A DNA stretch of 30,450 bases from an uncultured Succinivibrio sp. (GCA_900770725.1 CAAGLL010000002.1:1-30450); one strand, 5' to 3'. Counted from the first letter of the stretch, positions 1-6,649 are shown. Notes: generated by a model from the sequence alone, not told the origin. Numbers and translations are program-made.

Positions 1-7
1 AAAGACA

Positions 8-22
8 ATATGAAGTGCTCCC
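8..22 (+). repeat. Left subterminal inverted repeat of the IS
   Basis: ATATGAAGTGCTCCC is the exact reverse complement of 1604-1618. Its inner part AAGTGCTC (13-20) is also complementary to GAGCACTT at 100-107, next to the transposase ribosome binding site. Confidence 0.92.
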
Positions 23-75
23 GTGATGCAAAAATCGCGGGTTTATCCACTAAACTGAATAGGTTAGGAACAGAT

Positions 76-90
76 TGCGGAGTTACCGCA
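76..90 (+). other. Small hairpin in transposase leader
   Basis: TGCGG-AGTTA-CCGCA forms a 5-bp stem directly before the ribosome binding site AGGAG (96-100). It lies inside the larger possible pairing of 13-20 with 100-107, so the leader could fold into a two-tier structure that limits translation. Confidence 0.5.
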
Positions 91-109
91 TGCATAGGAG
101 AGCACTTTC

Positions 110-1279
110 ATGGAAAGAATAATCTACGTCGGCATGGATGTCCACACCACCAACTACACCCTCTGCGCCTATACGGACACTGAGCTTGACTCGGTCATGC
201 TGCAGGAGCCGGTGAAACTGGCGCCAAGCGTCGAGAGCGTTGAGAGGTTCATCAGGAAGGCCAGGAAAAAGCTCGACGCCTGCGTGCCCGACTTTGGAGA
301 CGGCCCCGCCAAGGTCATATGCGGGTACGAGGCCGGCTGCCTGGGATTCTCGCTGCTCCGCCAGCTTGAAAGGATGGGGATCCCCTGCGTGGTCATGGCT
401 CCCACCACCATACTCGCCGAGCGCGGCGGCCGCAGGATCAAGACCGACAAGAACGACGCCGAGTGGCTCGCCCGCTCGCTGTGCTTCGGCTCGTACAAGC
501 CAGTGTACGTGTGCGACGACGAGGATCTGGACAACCGCGACTACATCCGGGCCCGCAACGCCAAAAAGGAGCTGCTCAAGCAGACGAAGCAGCAGATCCT
601 CTGCTTCCTCCACGCCCAGGGCCATTCATACGACGGCACTCCCTGGACCGGCCGCTTCTTCAAGTGGATCAAGGGGCTGGAGATGAGCGCCAGGAAGCGC
701 GAGGCGCTGGACGCCTACCTGGGCTCCTACCGCTTCCTCGACGATGAGATCAGGCGCATGGACTCGAGGATTGAGGAGATGGCCAGGGAGGAGCGCTACC
801 GCGAGGGCGCCCGCAGGCTCATGGCCATGAAGGGCATCGCTACCAACACCGCCATGTCGCTGCTGACCGAGGTCGGCGACTTCGCCAGGTTCAAGAGCGC
901 CGACGCCTTCGCCGCCTTCCTGGGGCTGGTGCCGGGCGAGCAGTCCAGCGGCAGGAATGAGAAGCGCATGGGCATCACCAAGGCCGGCAACTCGCATCTG
1001 CGGAAGCTGCTGGTCGAGGCCGCCCACGGCTTCGCGCGATGCCGCTGCGCCAGCTCAAAGTCCCTGGCGCTGAGGAAGCGCCAGGAGGGGCTTCCGGACG
1101 AGGTGGTGCGCTATGCCGACCGGGCGGCGAGGAGGCTGTCGCACAGGGCCAGGCACCTGCTTGAGGAGAAGGGCAAGGCCTACAACGTGGCCGTGGCGGC
1201 AATAGCGCGCGAGATGGCCTGCTTCATCTGGGGCATGATGAACGGCCTGTACCAGACGCGCGCCGAGGCGCAGGGCTGA
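110..1279 (+). CDS. IS110/IS1111 family transposase (DEDD recombinase)
   Basis: This 389-residue protein has the two domains of IS110-family recombinases. The N-terminal RuvC-like DEDD domain shows D10 (GMDVH), E74 (CGYEAG), D113 and D116 (KTDKNDAEW), with the usual three-residue spacing of the last two acids. A helical linker follows at roughly 140-230. The C-terminal Transposase_20 domain (about 235-310) shows LMAMKGIA, FLGLVPGEQSSG and GITKAGNSHLR; S279 or S280 of the SSG motif is the likely nucleophile. The family cuts and rejoins DNA through a circular intermediate under direction of a guide RNA encoded by the element. The length is slightly above the usual 320-350 residues but nothing looks broken. 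The ATG at 110 follows AGGAG at 96-100. The protein is probably active, though this is inferred only from the intact motifs. Confidence 0.95.
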   Translation: MERIIYVGMDVHTTNYTLCAYTDTELDSVMLQEPVKLAPSVESVERFIRKARKKLDACVPDFGDGPAKVICGYEAGCLGFSLLRQLERMGIPCVVMAPTTILAERGGRRIKTDKNDAEWLARSLCFGSYKPVYVCDDEDLDNRDYIRARNAKKELLKQTKQQILCFLHAQGHSYDGTPWTGRFFKWIKGLEMSARKREALDAYLGSYRFLDDEIRRMDSRIEEMAREERYREGARRLMAMKGIATNTAMSLLTEVGDFARFKSADAFAAFLGLVPGEQSSGRNEKRMGITKAGNSHLRKLLVEAAHGFARCRCASSKSLALRKRQEGLPDEVVRYADRAARRLSHRARHLLEEKGKAYNVAVAAIAREMACFIWGMMNGLYQTRAEAQG

Positions 1280-1353
1280 AGGGCCTGCGTCGCAAGGATT
1301 CAATCAAGGACGGAAAGGCAGCAAGGAGAAGGAGGATCCCAGGCAAGGAAGGC

Positions 1354-1546
1354 GGCAGAACAGGACGCTCTGACGGATGCACAGGTTTGAACTATCTGCG
1401 ATGAAACTTTGAAGGCGCCGGGCGACCGGCGATCCTCGACAAAAGACAGCAGAGTTCTCGGCAAACCATTGACCTGCGTTAGCCAACACGCGTATATCAG
1501 AGTGGCCAGTCCCGAAGGGCAACCGGAGAGAGCGCCCTGTTCTGCC
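1354..1546 (+). ncRNA. Candidate bridge/seek RNA region of the IS1111 element
   Basis: The 324 bp between the transposase stop and the right repeat hold no convincing gene but much pairing potential. Segments 1354-1371 and 1529-1546 are complementary at 17 of 18 positions and would close a roughly 193-nt RNA. Inside is CGCCGG-GCGA-CCGGCG (1416-1431), a 6-bp stem with a GNRA tetraloop. GTGGCCAG (1502-1509) can also pair with CTGGCCAC (1549-1556), competing with or pseudoknotting the outer stem. IS1111 elements are known to encode their targeting RNA here. The exact RNA ends and promoter are not visible, so the boundaries are only those of the outer stem. Confidence 0.5.
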
Positions 1547-1596
1547 ACCTGGCCACAAAAGTAGGCATCATGCTGAAAAATTGTGGAATTTGCCCC

Positions 1597-1602
1597 TTGA
1601 CT
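1597..1602 (+). promoter_or_regulatory. Possible outward -35 box at IS right end
   Basis: TTGACT matches the sigma-70 -35 consensus in five of six positions and points out of the element. In IS110-type circles a junction promoter is formed by joining right and left ends. No good -10 can be fixed here because the left tip is uncertain. Confidence 0.3.
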
Positions 1603-1603
1603 G

Positions 1604-1618
1604 GGGAGCACTTCATAT
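1604..1618 (-). repeat. Right subterminal inverted repeat of the IS
   Basis: GGGAGCACTTCATAT is the exact reverse complement of 8-22 (15 of 15). Confidence 0.92.
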
Positions 1619-1620
1619 CA

Positions 1621-1636
1621 GTTTCAGGGATGAAAC
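1621..1636. other. Hairpin abutting the IS right end (possible target or interrupted terminator)
   Basis: GTTTCA-GGGA-TGAAAC has perfect 6-bp arms. It lies immediately outside the IS and 20 bp past the stop codon of the minus-strand sugar-binding protein gene. It could be part of that gene's terminator or a hairpin target of the kind IS1111-type elements are known to use. Confidence 0.5.
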
Positions 1637-1655
1637 ATGAAGAATAGGTTTTTGC

Positions 1656-2726
1656 CTACCCGAAGATCTCCGAGCGCTTGTAGCGGCCCGACATGATGAA
1701 GCTCTCCATGAGGTTGCGCTTCTCGATGAGCTTGGGCTTGCAGAGGTAGGACTTCACGGGGCCGGTGCCGTTGTCGTAGTTCGTGGTGTCGTTGACCGGG
1801 GGCTGCGAGTTCTTGGAGATGGCCGTGACCATCTGCACGATCACGGGATAGGTGGCGCGGGGATCCTTAAGGACGGTGCTCCCCCGCTCTCCCTTAGCGA
1901 TCCCGCGAAGCTGGTTGAGCGCGGCGTCCTGCCCGGTGATGTAGGGCATCTCCCCTGCCTTGTAGCCGGCGTTCTTGAGGGCGCGCACGATGCCGTCCGA
2001 GATCAGGTCCGAGGCGCTGTAGACCGCGTCGAGCTTCTTGCCGCCCTTGCCGTAGCCCTGGGACTTGATGAGGCCGGCCATGCGCTTTAGCGCCTGATCG
2101 TAGCTTCCGTCCTTTATGGCGGTGTCCTTGAGCTCCACCTGCCCTGAGGGCACCACAAGCTGCCCGTCCTCGATGTAGGGGCGGAGCACTTCCATCATCC
2201 CGCGGTAGAAGTAGGCCGAGCTTGAGTCCTCAAGCGGCCCTGAGAAGATCTCGATGGTCGCAGGCTCGTCCAGGCTGCCAAGGCCCAGCGCCCTGGCGAT
2301 GGAGCGCGCCTGCATCCTTCCGGCCTCGATGCTGTTGTAGCCCACGTAATAGCTCACCGCGTCAGTTCCCATGATCAGGCGGTCGTAGGAGATCACGGAG
2401 ACCTTGTTCTGCTTTGCAAACTCGAGCGAGTCCTTGATGGCGGCGCTGTCTATGGGCACGACGATGAGGATCCCGCAGCGGTCGTCCTGGACCATGCGCC
2501 TGAGCTGGCGGTCCTGGAGCTCGGGGGTGCCGTCTCCGCCGTAGTAGAGCTCGACGGTGAACCCGGCCTTCTCAAGCTCCTGCTTGAGCTCCGGCCCCTC
2601 GCGGTACCAGCGCTCGATGTTCTGCGTGGGAAGCGAGAGTCCGACGATCGGGGATGCTTCGCCAATTATTGGCAACGTTGCGATTATGCCTGAGACGGCA
2701 AGCTTTAGAACAGTTGTGATCTTCAT
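1656..2726 (-). CDS. Periplasmic sugar-binding protein of ABC type (ChvE/xylose-like, Peripla_BP_4)
   Basis: The protein should bind a monosaccharide in the periplasm and pass it to an ABC permease. A signal peptide (MKITTVLKLAVSGIIA, then GEAS) leads into a two-lobed binding fold. It resembles the ChvE/GguB type in GLSLPTQNIERW, the lobe-1 ISYDRLIMG, YNSIEAGRMQ, the hinge region ITGQDAALNQLRGI and the late NDTTNYDNGTGPVKSYL. The ATG at 2726 is preferred (356 residues): GGTGAGG lies upstream at good spacing, whereas the frame also opens at a GTG at 2744 within that very sequence. No ATPase or permease is adjacent. The gene ends about 35 bp from the IS, so partners may lie beyond the left edge or elsewhere. 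The ligand cannot be read from the sequence. Confidence 0.85.
   Translation of the reverse strand: MKITTVLKLAVSGIIATLPIIGEASPIVGLSLPTQNIERWYREGPELKQELEKAGFTVELYYGGDGTPELQDRQLRRMVQDDRCGILIVVPIDSAAIKDSLEFAKQNKVSVISYDRLIMGTDAVSYYVGYNSIEAGRMQARSIARALGLGSLDEPATIEIFSGPLEDSSSAYFYRGMMEVLRPYIEDGQLVVPSGQVELKDTAIKDGSYDQALKRMAGLIKSQGYGKGGKKLDAVYSASDLISDGIVRALKNAGYKAGEMPYITGQDAALNQLRGIAKGERGSTVLKDPRATYPVIVQMVTAISKNSQPPVNDTTNYDNGTGPVKSYLCKPKLIEKRNLMESFIMSGRYKRSEIFG
2672..2681. promoter_or_regulatory. Intragenic GCAACGTTGC palindrome (second operator copy)
   Basis: This perfect 10-bp palindrome lies within the signal-peptide codons. It shares the core GGCAACGTTGC with the 16-bp palindrome at 3042-3057. A pair of sites about 370 bp apart, one inside the gene, would suit looping by a tetrameric LacI-type repressor. 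Confidence 0.4.
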
Positions 2727-2783
2727 ATGTATGCGATTCCTCACCTGCTCTTAACAATAGGTGAAATTTTACCAACCGCAAAT

Positions 2784-2800
2784 CGTATCGTTACGATACG
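2784..2800. promoter_or_regulatory. 17-bp palindromic operator CGTATCGT-T-ACGATACG
   Basis: Two perfect 8-bp arms flank one central base, 58-74 bp upstream of the sugar-binding protein start. The symmetry and place fit a dimeric repressor or activator. The regulator is unknown. Confidence 0.6.
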
Positions 2801-2814
2801 TGATCGAGATCAAA
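2799..2814. promoter_or_regulatory. Candidate CRP site
   Basis: CGTGA-TCGAGA-TCAAA matches eight of ten positions of TGTGA-N6-TCACA. It abuts the 17-bp palindrome, the common arrangement for catabolite-controlled sugar genes. Confidence 0.45.
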
Positions 2815-2840
2815 GTTTCCTGCCTCAGCCAAAAACGGAA

Positions 2841-2874
2841 CTGCCTGTAGCCCATGCGGAGTCCGCACAGGCAG
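2841..2874. other. Intergenic hairpin in the 2727-3140 gap
   Basis: CTGCCTGT (2841-2848) pairs with ACAGGCAG (2867-2874), and GCGGA/TCCGC pair within the loop. No T-run follows on either strand, so it is not a clear terminator. Apart from this hairpin and the operators listed separately, the gap between the binding protein and the next gene holds no coding sequence that I can support. Confidence 0.45.
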
Positions 2875-3041
2875 TGCTGGTTCGCCACCAATGGCTAAGC
2901 AAGCAACTGCACTGTTATTTAATCAAAAACAACCCAGAACACCAAGAATGCGCCTGGAACTGAGACGGCAAACACGGATGCCGGCTGCCAATTGAAGCCC
3001 TGAGGATGCAACGCCTGCGAAAACGCGATTCGCGTCACAAA

Positions 3042-3057
3042 ATGGCAACGTTGCCAT
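3042..3057. promoter_or_regulatory. 16-bp perfect palindrome ATGGCAACGTTGCCAT, LacI/GalR-type operator
   Basis: This perfect palindrome with an AACGTT centre is typical of LacI/GalR-family operators. It lies 315 bp upstream of the sugar-binding protein start and 84 bp beyond the stop of the minus-strand gene at 3141-3404. Its 10-bp core recurs at 2672-2681. Confidence 0.55.
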
Positions 3058-3140
3058 AGATAGATGAAAGACAAGAACTCATGGAATGGCCACACGGGCC
3101 TTGCGCAAGCAGCGCCCTGCCCTTTGTGGCATATCAGGCG

Positions 3141-3404
3141 TCAGCGCTTTTGGGAGGGATCGCGGGCTTTGGCATCGCCATTTGGGGAAGGCGCCCTGGG
3201 CCAGTCGTCGTCATCGTCGTACTTTTGCGATGGCATCTCGTGGCCGTGGAGCTTGCGGTACTGCTCGCGCTCGGCCTTGCGCTGCTCGAGGATCTTCCTG
3301 AGCTTGCCGTTCTCAAGCTTTTTTTGATCCTTGAGCGCGTTCATCACCGTCCCGATCACGAAGAGGAACGGGATGGCAATGGCAAGCGCGGCGCCCCAGC
3401 CCAT
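3141..3404 (-). CDS. Small membrane protein with charged tail, function unknown
   Basis: The 87 residues start with one membrane segment (about 4-23, MGWGAALAIAIPFLFVIG). A basic and acidic helix follows (about 26-57, LKDQKKLENGKLRKILEQRKAEREQY) and could be a coiled coil. The tail is acidic then basic (DDDDDWPRAPSP). The architecture resembles PspB-like proteins, but I see no family match. It begins 2 bp after the stop of the thiol oxidoreductase gene (3407), so the two are surely co-transcribed, and it may tether or assist that protein. Codon use matches its neighbours. Confidence 0.65.
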   Translation of the reverse strand: MGWGAALAIAIPFLFVIGTVMNALKDQKKLENGKLRKILEQRKAEREQYRKLHGHEMPSQKYDDDDDWPRAPSPNGDAKARDPSQKR

Positions 3405-3406
3405 GG

Positions 3407-4135
3407 TCAGGGCTTTGAGAGCATGGCCTTGAGGTCCGAGAGGCTCTGCAAAGCCCCGCGGTACTCGCGGCCGTCGATGATGAGGTAAGGGGTGCCGGTG
3501 ATCTGGAGCTGCCGCGACTTGGCAAGATCATTGCGTATCTTCCCCTGAGGGCGGCCGGACTTCATCTCCTCGTCCACCTTGTCCCACTTGATCCCCACGG
3601 ACTTGGCGAGCTCCTTCAGGGCATCGACGCTGTTGGGATCGGCCTCGTCGCGCATCAATCGGTCATGGAAGGCGAAGAACTTGTCTTTTTCCACGTTGTA
3701 GATGGCCTGGGCGACCGTGGCGCTGATGGCCGAGGTCTTGGCGATCACCGGGAGGTTGACGTAGGAGACGCGAAGGTCGAGCGACTTGTCGGCAAGCGCC
3801 TGCTCGATGATCGGCTCCATGAGCTTGCAGTAGCCGCAGTTGTAGTCGTAGAAGTCCACGATGTAGTGCTTGGGACCCTTGGGGCCCTTGGCCGGGGTTT
3901 CAGGATCGTCGCGGTAGGCCGCCCCGGTCTCCTTCACGAACTTGGCGTGGCGGTCCTGCTCCTGGGCCTCGAGCTTCTTGATGGCGTTGAGGACCACCTC
4001 GGGGTGCTGCTCGATGTAGGCTGCGGCGATCTTGCCGATCTGATCCTGCTGGGCCGCATCAAAGCCGCCTTCGTCAGCCTGGGCGGCAAAGGCCAGGGCC
4101 AGTGCCGCGGCAAGCAGGGCTGTCTTCCTCATCAT
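3407..4135 (-). CDS. DsbA/ScsC-like periplasmic thiol-disulfide oxidoreductase
   Basis: A 20-residue signal peptide (MMRKTALLAAALALAFAAQA) precedes a long N-terminal helix (about 25-75). A thioredoxin fold with a helical insertion follows. The active site is C100-G-Y-C103 in DFYDYNCGYCK, and the cis-proline loop is TGTP at 213-216. The N-terminal helical extension with IEQHPEVVLNAIKKLE is typical of the Com1/ScsC/BdbD branch of DsbA proteins, in which ScsC uses it to trimerise and act as a disulfide isomerase or copper-tolerance factor. No DsbB or ScsB partner is nearby. It is followed 2 bp later by a small membrane protein and preceded by a WYL regulator gene 127 bp away. Oxidase versus isomerase activity cannot be told from sequence alone. 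Confidence 0.87.
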   Translation of the reverse strand: MMRKTALLAAALALAFAAQADEGGFDAAQQDQIGKIAAAYIEQHPEVVLNAIKKLEAQEQDRHAKFVKETGAAYRDDPETPAKGPKGPKHYIVDFYDYNCGYCKLMEPIIEQALADKSLDLRVSYVNLPVIAKTSAISATVAQAIYNVEKDKFFAFHDRLMRDEADPNSVDALKELAKSVGIKWDKVDEEMKSGRPQGKIRNDLAKSRQLQITGTPYLIIDGREYRGALQSLSDLKAMLSKP

Positions 4136-4205
4136 TTGAACCTTCCGTTAATGTGTGACTGGCCGTAAATGTTAGCACGTATATGCAAAATGCGGCCAAG
4201 ACGGC

Positions 4206-4250
4206 GCGGGGCCGCGCAATGGCGGCCCCGCTTGCGGCGCTATGAGCGCC
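4206..4250 (-). terminator. Tandem GC-rich hairpins after the WYL regulator gene
   Basis: GCGGGGCCGC (4206-4215) pairs with 4222-4231 over 10 bp. GGCGCT pairs with AGCGCC at 4236-4250. They follow the stop codon at 4263 on the minus strand. There is no strong T-run, so read-through into the oxidoreductase gene is possible. Confidence 0.45.
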
Positions 4251-4262
4251 GGCCATCTTGGA

Positions 4263-5261
4263 TCAATGGCCGCCTGCCATGCGCCTGAAGACCTCGGCCT
4301 CGTTGTCGAGCACCAGCTGGCGCTCATCGGGCGGGAGCACCGCGTCCTCCTTGGTGAGCCTCAGGTAGCGCAGCGCGTAGAACAGCAGCGCCCTCCTGCA
4401 GGGGTAGACCACGGTCCCGTCCTTGCCCATGCCGTAGTCATACTCGATGGCGCGGCGGGAAGCCTCAGGCAGCTTGGGGTTGGCCTTGAGCACCAGATCG
4501 ACGAGATCGTTCCAGTCCGAGTCGTCGCGGCTGGAGGTGCCGACCTCGCGGAAGCCATTGCCCATCGGATCAGGGAAGCGGTCGTTCGGCGCCGGGGTCT
4601 GCGGAATGGCGCACTCGACGATGCGAGAGAGCACGTAGTCGCGGAAGGCGTGGACGTCGTAGCAGTAGGCGCGGATGTGCCAGCGCATGCCGTCGTACGC
4701 CAGCCCGTGCGGAGCGATGAGGCGATCCTGGTTTGAGGAGTCGTGCAGCGACATGTAGGTGATGTGCACGGCCCTGCGGGTCCTGATGGCCTCGAGCACG
4801 TTGTAGAGCACGCCGGCGCGGATGTTGCGGCGCGGCGGATTGAAGCAGGCGATGCCGACGGAGGGCATGAACCCGAAGAAGTTGCGGCTGTCGATGAGCT
4901 CGCCCCTGGCGGCCAGGAGCAGATCGTTCAGGTAGGACTCCGGCGCGCAGACCTTCGGGAACACCGGCTTGAAGTCGTCGGTCCTCAGGTAGACCTTGAG
5001 GTGGCGATCGTAGGAGAGGTTGCGGCGCGGAGGCTGCGCGGCTTCGACAATGGCGTGGTAGCGCGAGAGGTCGAGTGACGCCTGCGGGACCGAGATGCTG
5101 AAGAACTGCACCAGATCCTTGCGGTTGATCTTGCCATCGACTCCGAGCCTGAAGTCGATGAACTCTAGGCGCCGCTGCTGGTTCCACTTGTTGGACGCAG
5201 GTCCGTTGTCCTTCTTGTCTCCACCGCCCTTCGGGGTCTTCAATTCAGGCTCTGTACTCAT
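4263..5261 (-). CDS. WYL-domain transcription regulator of the BrxR/CapW type
   Basis: An N-terminal winged helix (about 28-92, with RRLEFIDFRLGVDGKINRKD and ISVPQASLDLSRY) is followed by a WYL domain. The WYL domain (about 145-225) shows VHITYMSLH, LIAPHGLAYDGMRWHIRAYC and FRDYVLSRIVE. A WCX-like C-terminal part (about 240-332) completes the protein. This order and the wording of the first helix match BrxR/CapW, homodimeric repressors that often control phage-defence operons. No defence gene is visible within the window; the next gene downstream is a DsbA-like protein. The ATG at 5261 (332 residues) is chosen. The frame opens 30 bp earlier at a TTG, but neither start has a strong ribosome binding site. 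It may respond to DNA or nucleotide ligands through the WYL pocket, as known for relatives. Confidence 0.85.
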   Translation of the reverse strand: MSTEPELKTPKGGGDKKDNGPASNKWNQQRRLEFIDFRLGVDGKINRKDLVQFFSISVPQASLDLSRYHAIVEAAQPPRRNLSYDRHLKVYLRTDDFKPVFPKVCAPESYLNDLLLAARGELIDSRNFFGFMPSVGIACFNPPRRNIRAGVLYNVLEAIRTRRAVHITYMSLHDSSNQDRLIAPHGLAYDGMRWHIRAYCYDVHAFRDYVLSRIVECAIPQTPAPNDRFPDPMGNGFREVGTSSRDDSDWNDLVDLVLKANPKLPEASRRAIEYDYGMGKDGTVVYPCRRALLFYALRYLRLTKEDAVLPPDERQLVLDNEAEVFRRMAGGH

Positions 5262-5626
5262 TTGCTGTTCATTCCATCCAAATAACTGCAATCGAAAAGC
5301 CGCCGCCGGCCAAGCCGGAAGCGGGAGGGAAAGGCCTTGGCTATGGAGCGCAGGGCCATTATCCCCTGATGGAATACATTATATAGTTTGAGCAAACATT
5401 TTAATCATGCTTGCACAGATAATTATTCGAGTTTTAAACGAGACGCCCGCATACAGGCGAAATTTTTGTGGGGAGATGGCGCAATTTTGCGCCGTCCGCA
5501 CAATGGATGTGGGTTGGGAGTTGCCTTTGGCTGGATTTTATGTGGAGATCCGGCCCGCCTTAAGCAAATTTCAAGATTAGTCTAACAAGGCAAGGCAAAT
5601 TATGCGTTTCAAGCCACATCAGGAAG
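5262..5626. other. Gene-free gap between two minus-strand regulator genes
   Basis: It holds the promoter of the WYL gene (5378-5401). The rest is moderately AT-rich with no coding frame that shows the local codon bias. Confidence 0.6.
5378..5401 (-). promoter_or_regulatory. Promoter of the WYL regulator gene with an overlapping GCAAACATTT box
   Basis: On the minus strand TATAAT (5383-5378) is a perfect -10, with a start point about 110 bp before the ATG. The -35 region is poor, which suggests activation or tight control. GCAAACATTT at 5392-5401 lies in the spacer, where a bound repressor would block polymerase. Confidence 0.5.
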
Positions 5627-6649
5627 TCAGGAGATCCCGTTGAGCTTTTCAAGGCTCATGCTGATCATGCCCGAGACTATGTCCTCGCGGATGCGATCTG
5701 AGATCTCGATGCGCGGCATCAGGGCCACCTCGGCTGCCGTGGGCAGCGAGCGCTTCAAGCGGTCGACGAGCCCGGGCTTGAGCGACTCGGTGTAGACGGC
5801 GACGTAGCCTGGGTTCATCACGCACATGACCGCGCGCAGCGTGCGCACCGCCAGATCGTCCGCCTGGATCTTCTCCAGGGGGAGCACGCCCTGATCGTTG
5901 TACATGGGGAAGTAGCGCACTTCCCCTGCCATGCCGTCCTTGCCCTTGAGCACCTTTCCCGAATAGCAGAAGCCGCACGCCGGCGCGCGGCCTGGCACGA
6001 GCACCAAGCCTGCCACGTACTCCTGATCCTTCTGCCGCTTGTAGCAGCCGAGCGCGGCGGCGTTGATGTCGGTCTCGAAGAAGACCGGAACCTTGAAGCG
6101 CGCCTCGAGGTGGTGCGAGAGCCTGCGCGACTGCGGATCGTGGCGGATGGCCGAGCCCACCCTGCCACCCACGCTGTCAGACGGCATCGAAAGGCCGATC
6201 ATGGCGATCTTGGGGTAGTTCTCAAGGTAGCGCTCGATGCCGATGGAGAACTCGTCTGTATGTATGGAGTCGGAGTCCGAGAGCAGTTCCTCGCGCCTCT
6301 CGATGCACTCGCCGAAGAGATCGTGGACCGAATAGCCTACGTACTCGTGCCCTGCCCTCGAGTAGCAGGTGAGGATAAGCATGAGCTTGTAGGAGGGGTT
6401 GAAGCAGTAGGTCGAAGCTGGACGGCCGCCTGACGAGTTCGTGGGCGATCCCTCGAAGATCTCCCCGCTCTCAAGGAGTCCTTTCAAGAGCTTGTTCACG
6501 GTGACGACCGAAAGCCCGGTGAGCTCCTTGAGCCTGCTCACCGTGCAGATCTGCTCCTTGTGCAGCGCCGCCCGCACCTGCTGGAGATGCTCCTCGCGCA
6601 TGCTGCGGCCCTGGGGCTGAACGCCCTCGTTTTGTGACGCGCCCGGCAT
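5627..6649 (-). CDS. ROK-family transcription regulator (NagC/Mlc-like), Zn motif absent
   Basis: The first 80 residues form a winged helix (about 20-70, VSRLKELTGLSVVTVNKLLKGLLESGEIFEG) followed by SSGGRPAST, typical of NagC/Mlc/XylR-ROK proteins. The ROK body shows ETDINAAALGCY (sugar/phosphate motif) and GKVLKGKDGMAGEVRYFP. The CxCGxxGCxE zinc site that normally follows the GE(V/I) segment is missing, and the P-loop-like DxGxT region is weak, so it probably senses a ligand without kinase activity. Its length of 340 is a little short for the family (380-400). It is divergent from the oxidoreductase operon across 426 bp and could regulate that operon, itself, or both. The ATG at 6649 has a GGGGG stretch 5 bp upstream. 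Confidence 0.83.
   Translation of the reverse strand: MPGASQNEGVQPQGRSMREEHLQQVRAALHKEQICTVSRLKELTGLSVVTVNKLLKGLLESGEIFEGSPTNSSGGRPASTYCFNPSYKLMLILTCYSRAGHEYVGYSVHDLFGECIERREELLSDSDSIHTDEFSIGIERYLENYPKIAMIGLSMPSDSVGGRVGSAIRHDPQSRRLSHHLEARFKVPVFFETDINAAALGCYKRQKDQEYVAGLVLVPGRAPACGFCYSGKVLKGKDGMAGEVRYFPMYNDQGVLPLEKIQADDLAVRTLRAVMCVMNPGYVAVYTESLKPGLVDRLKRSLPTAAEVALMPRIEISDRIREDIVSGMISMSLEKLNGIS

Larger units (their letters stand above)
1..1621 (+). mobile_element. IS1111-type (IS110 family) insertion sequence, nearly complete
   Basis: A single DEDD-type transposase gene lies between perfect 15-bp inverted repeats at 8-22 and 1604-1618. The repeats are probably subterminal: in the IS1111 branch a few bases lie outside them, so the true left tip may be at or just before base 1 and the right tip near 1621. 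About 330 bp of non-coding DNA separate the stop codon from the right repeat. That layout (short left end, long right end) is the one known for IS1111, whose guide RNA is encoded downstream of the transposase, whereas IS110 sensu stricto carries it upstream. No target duplication can be checked because the left flank is missing. The element sits 35-40 bp beyond the stop codon of the sugar-binding protein gene, so it may have separated that gene from downstream partners. Confidence 0.88.

Noticed and set aside
1300..1611. Minus-strand open frame of about 100 codons in the IS right end
   Set aside because: It lies over the structured RNA region, has no ribosome binding site and no resemblance to a known protein. 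IS1111 elements normally have one gene.
5388..5585. Short plus-strand frame in the gap upstream of the WYL gene
   Set aside because: There is no ribosome binding site and no codon bias like the neighbours, and it runs over the promoter of the opposite gene.
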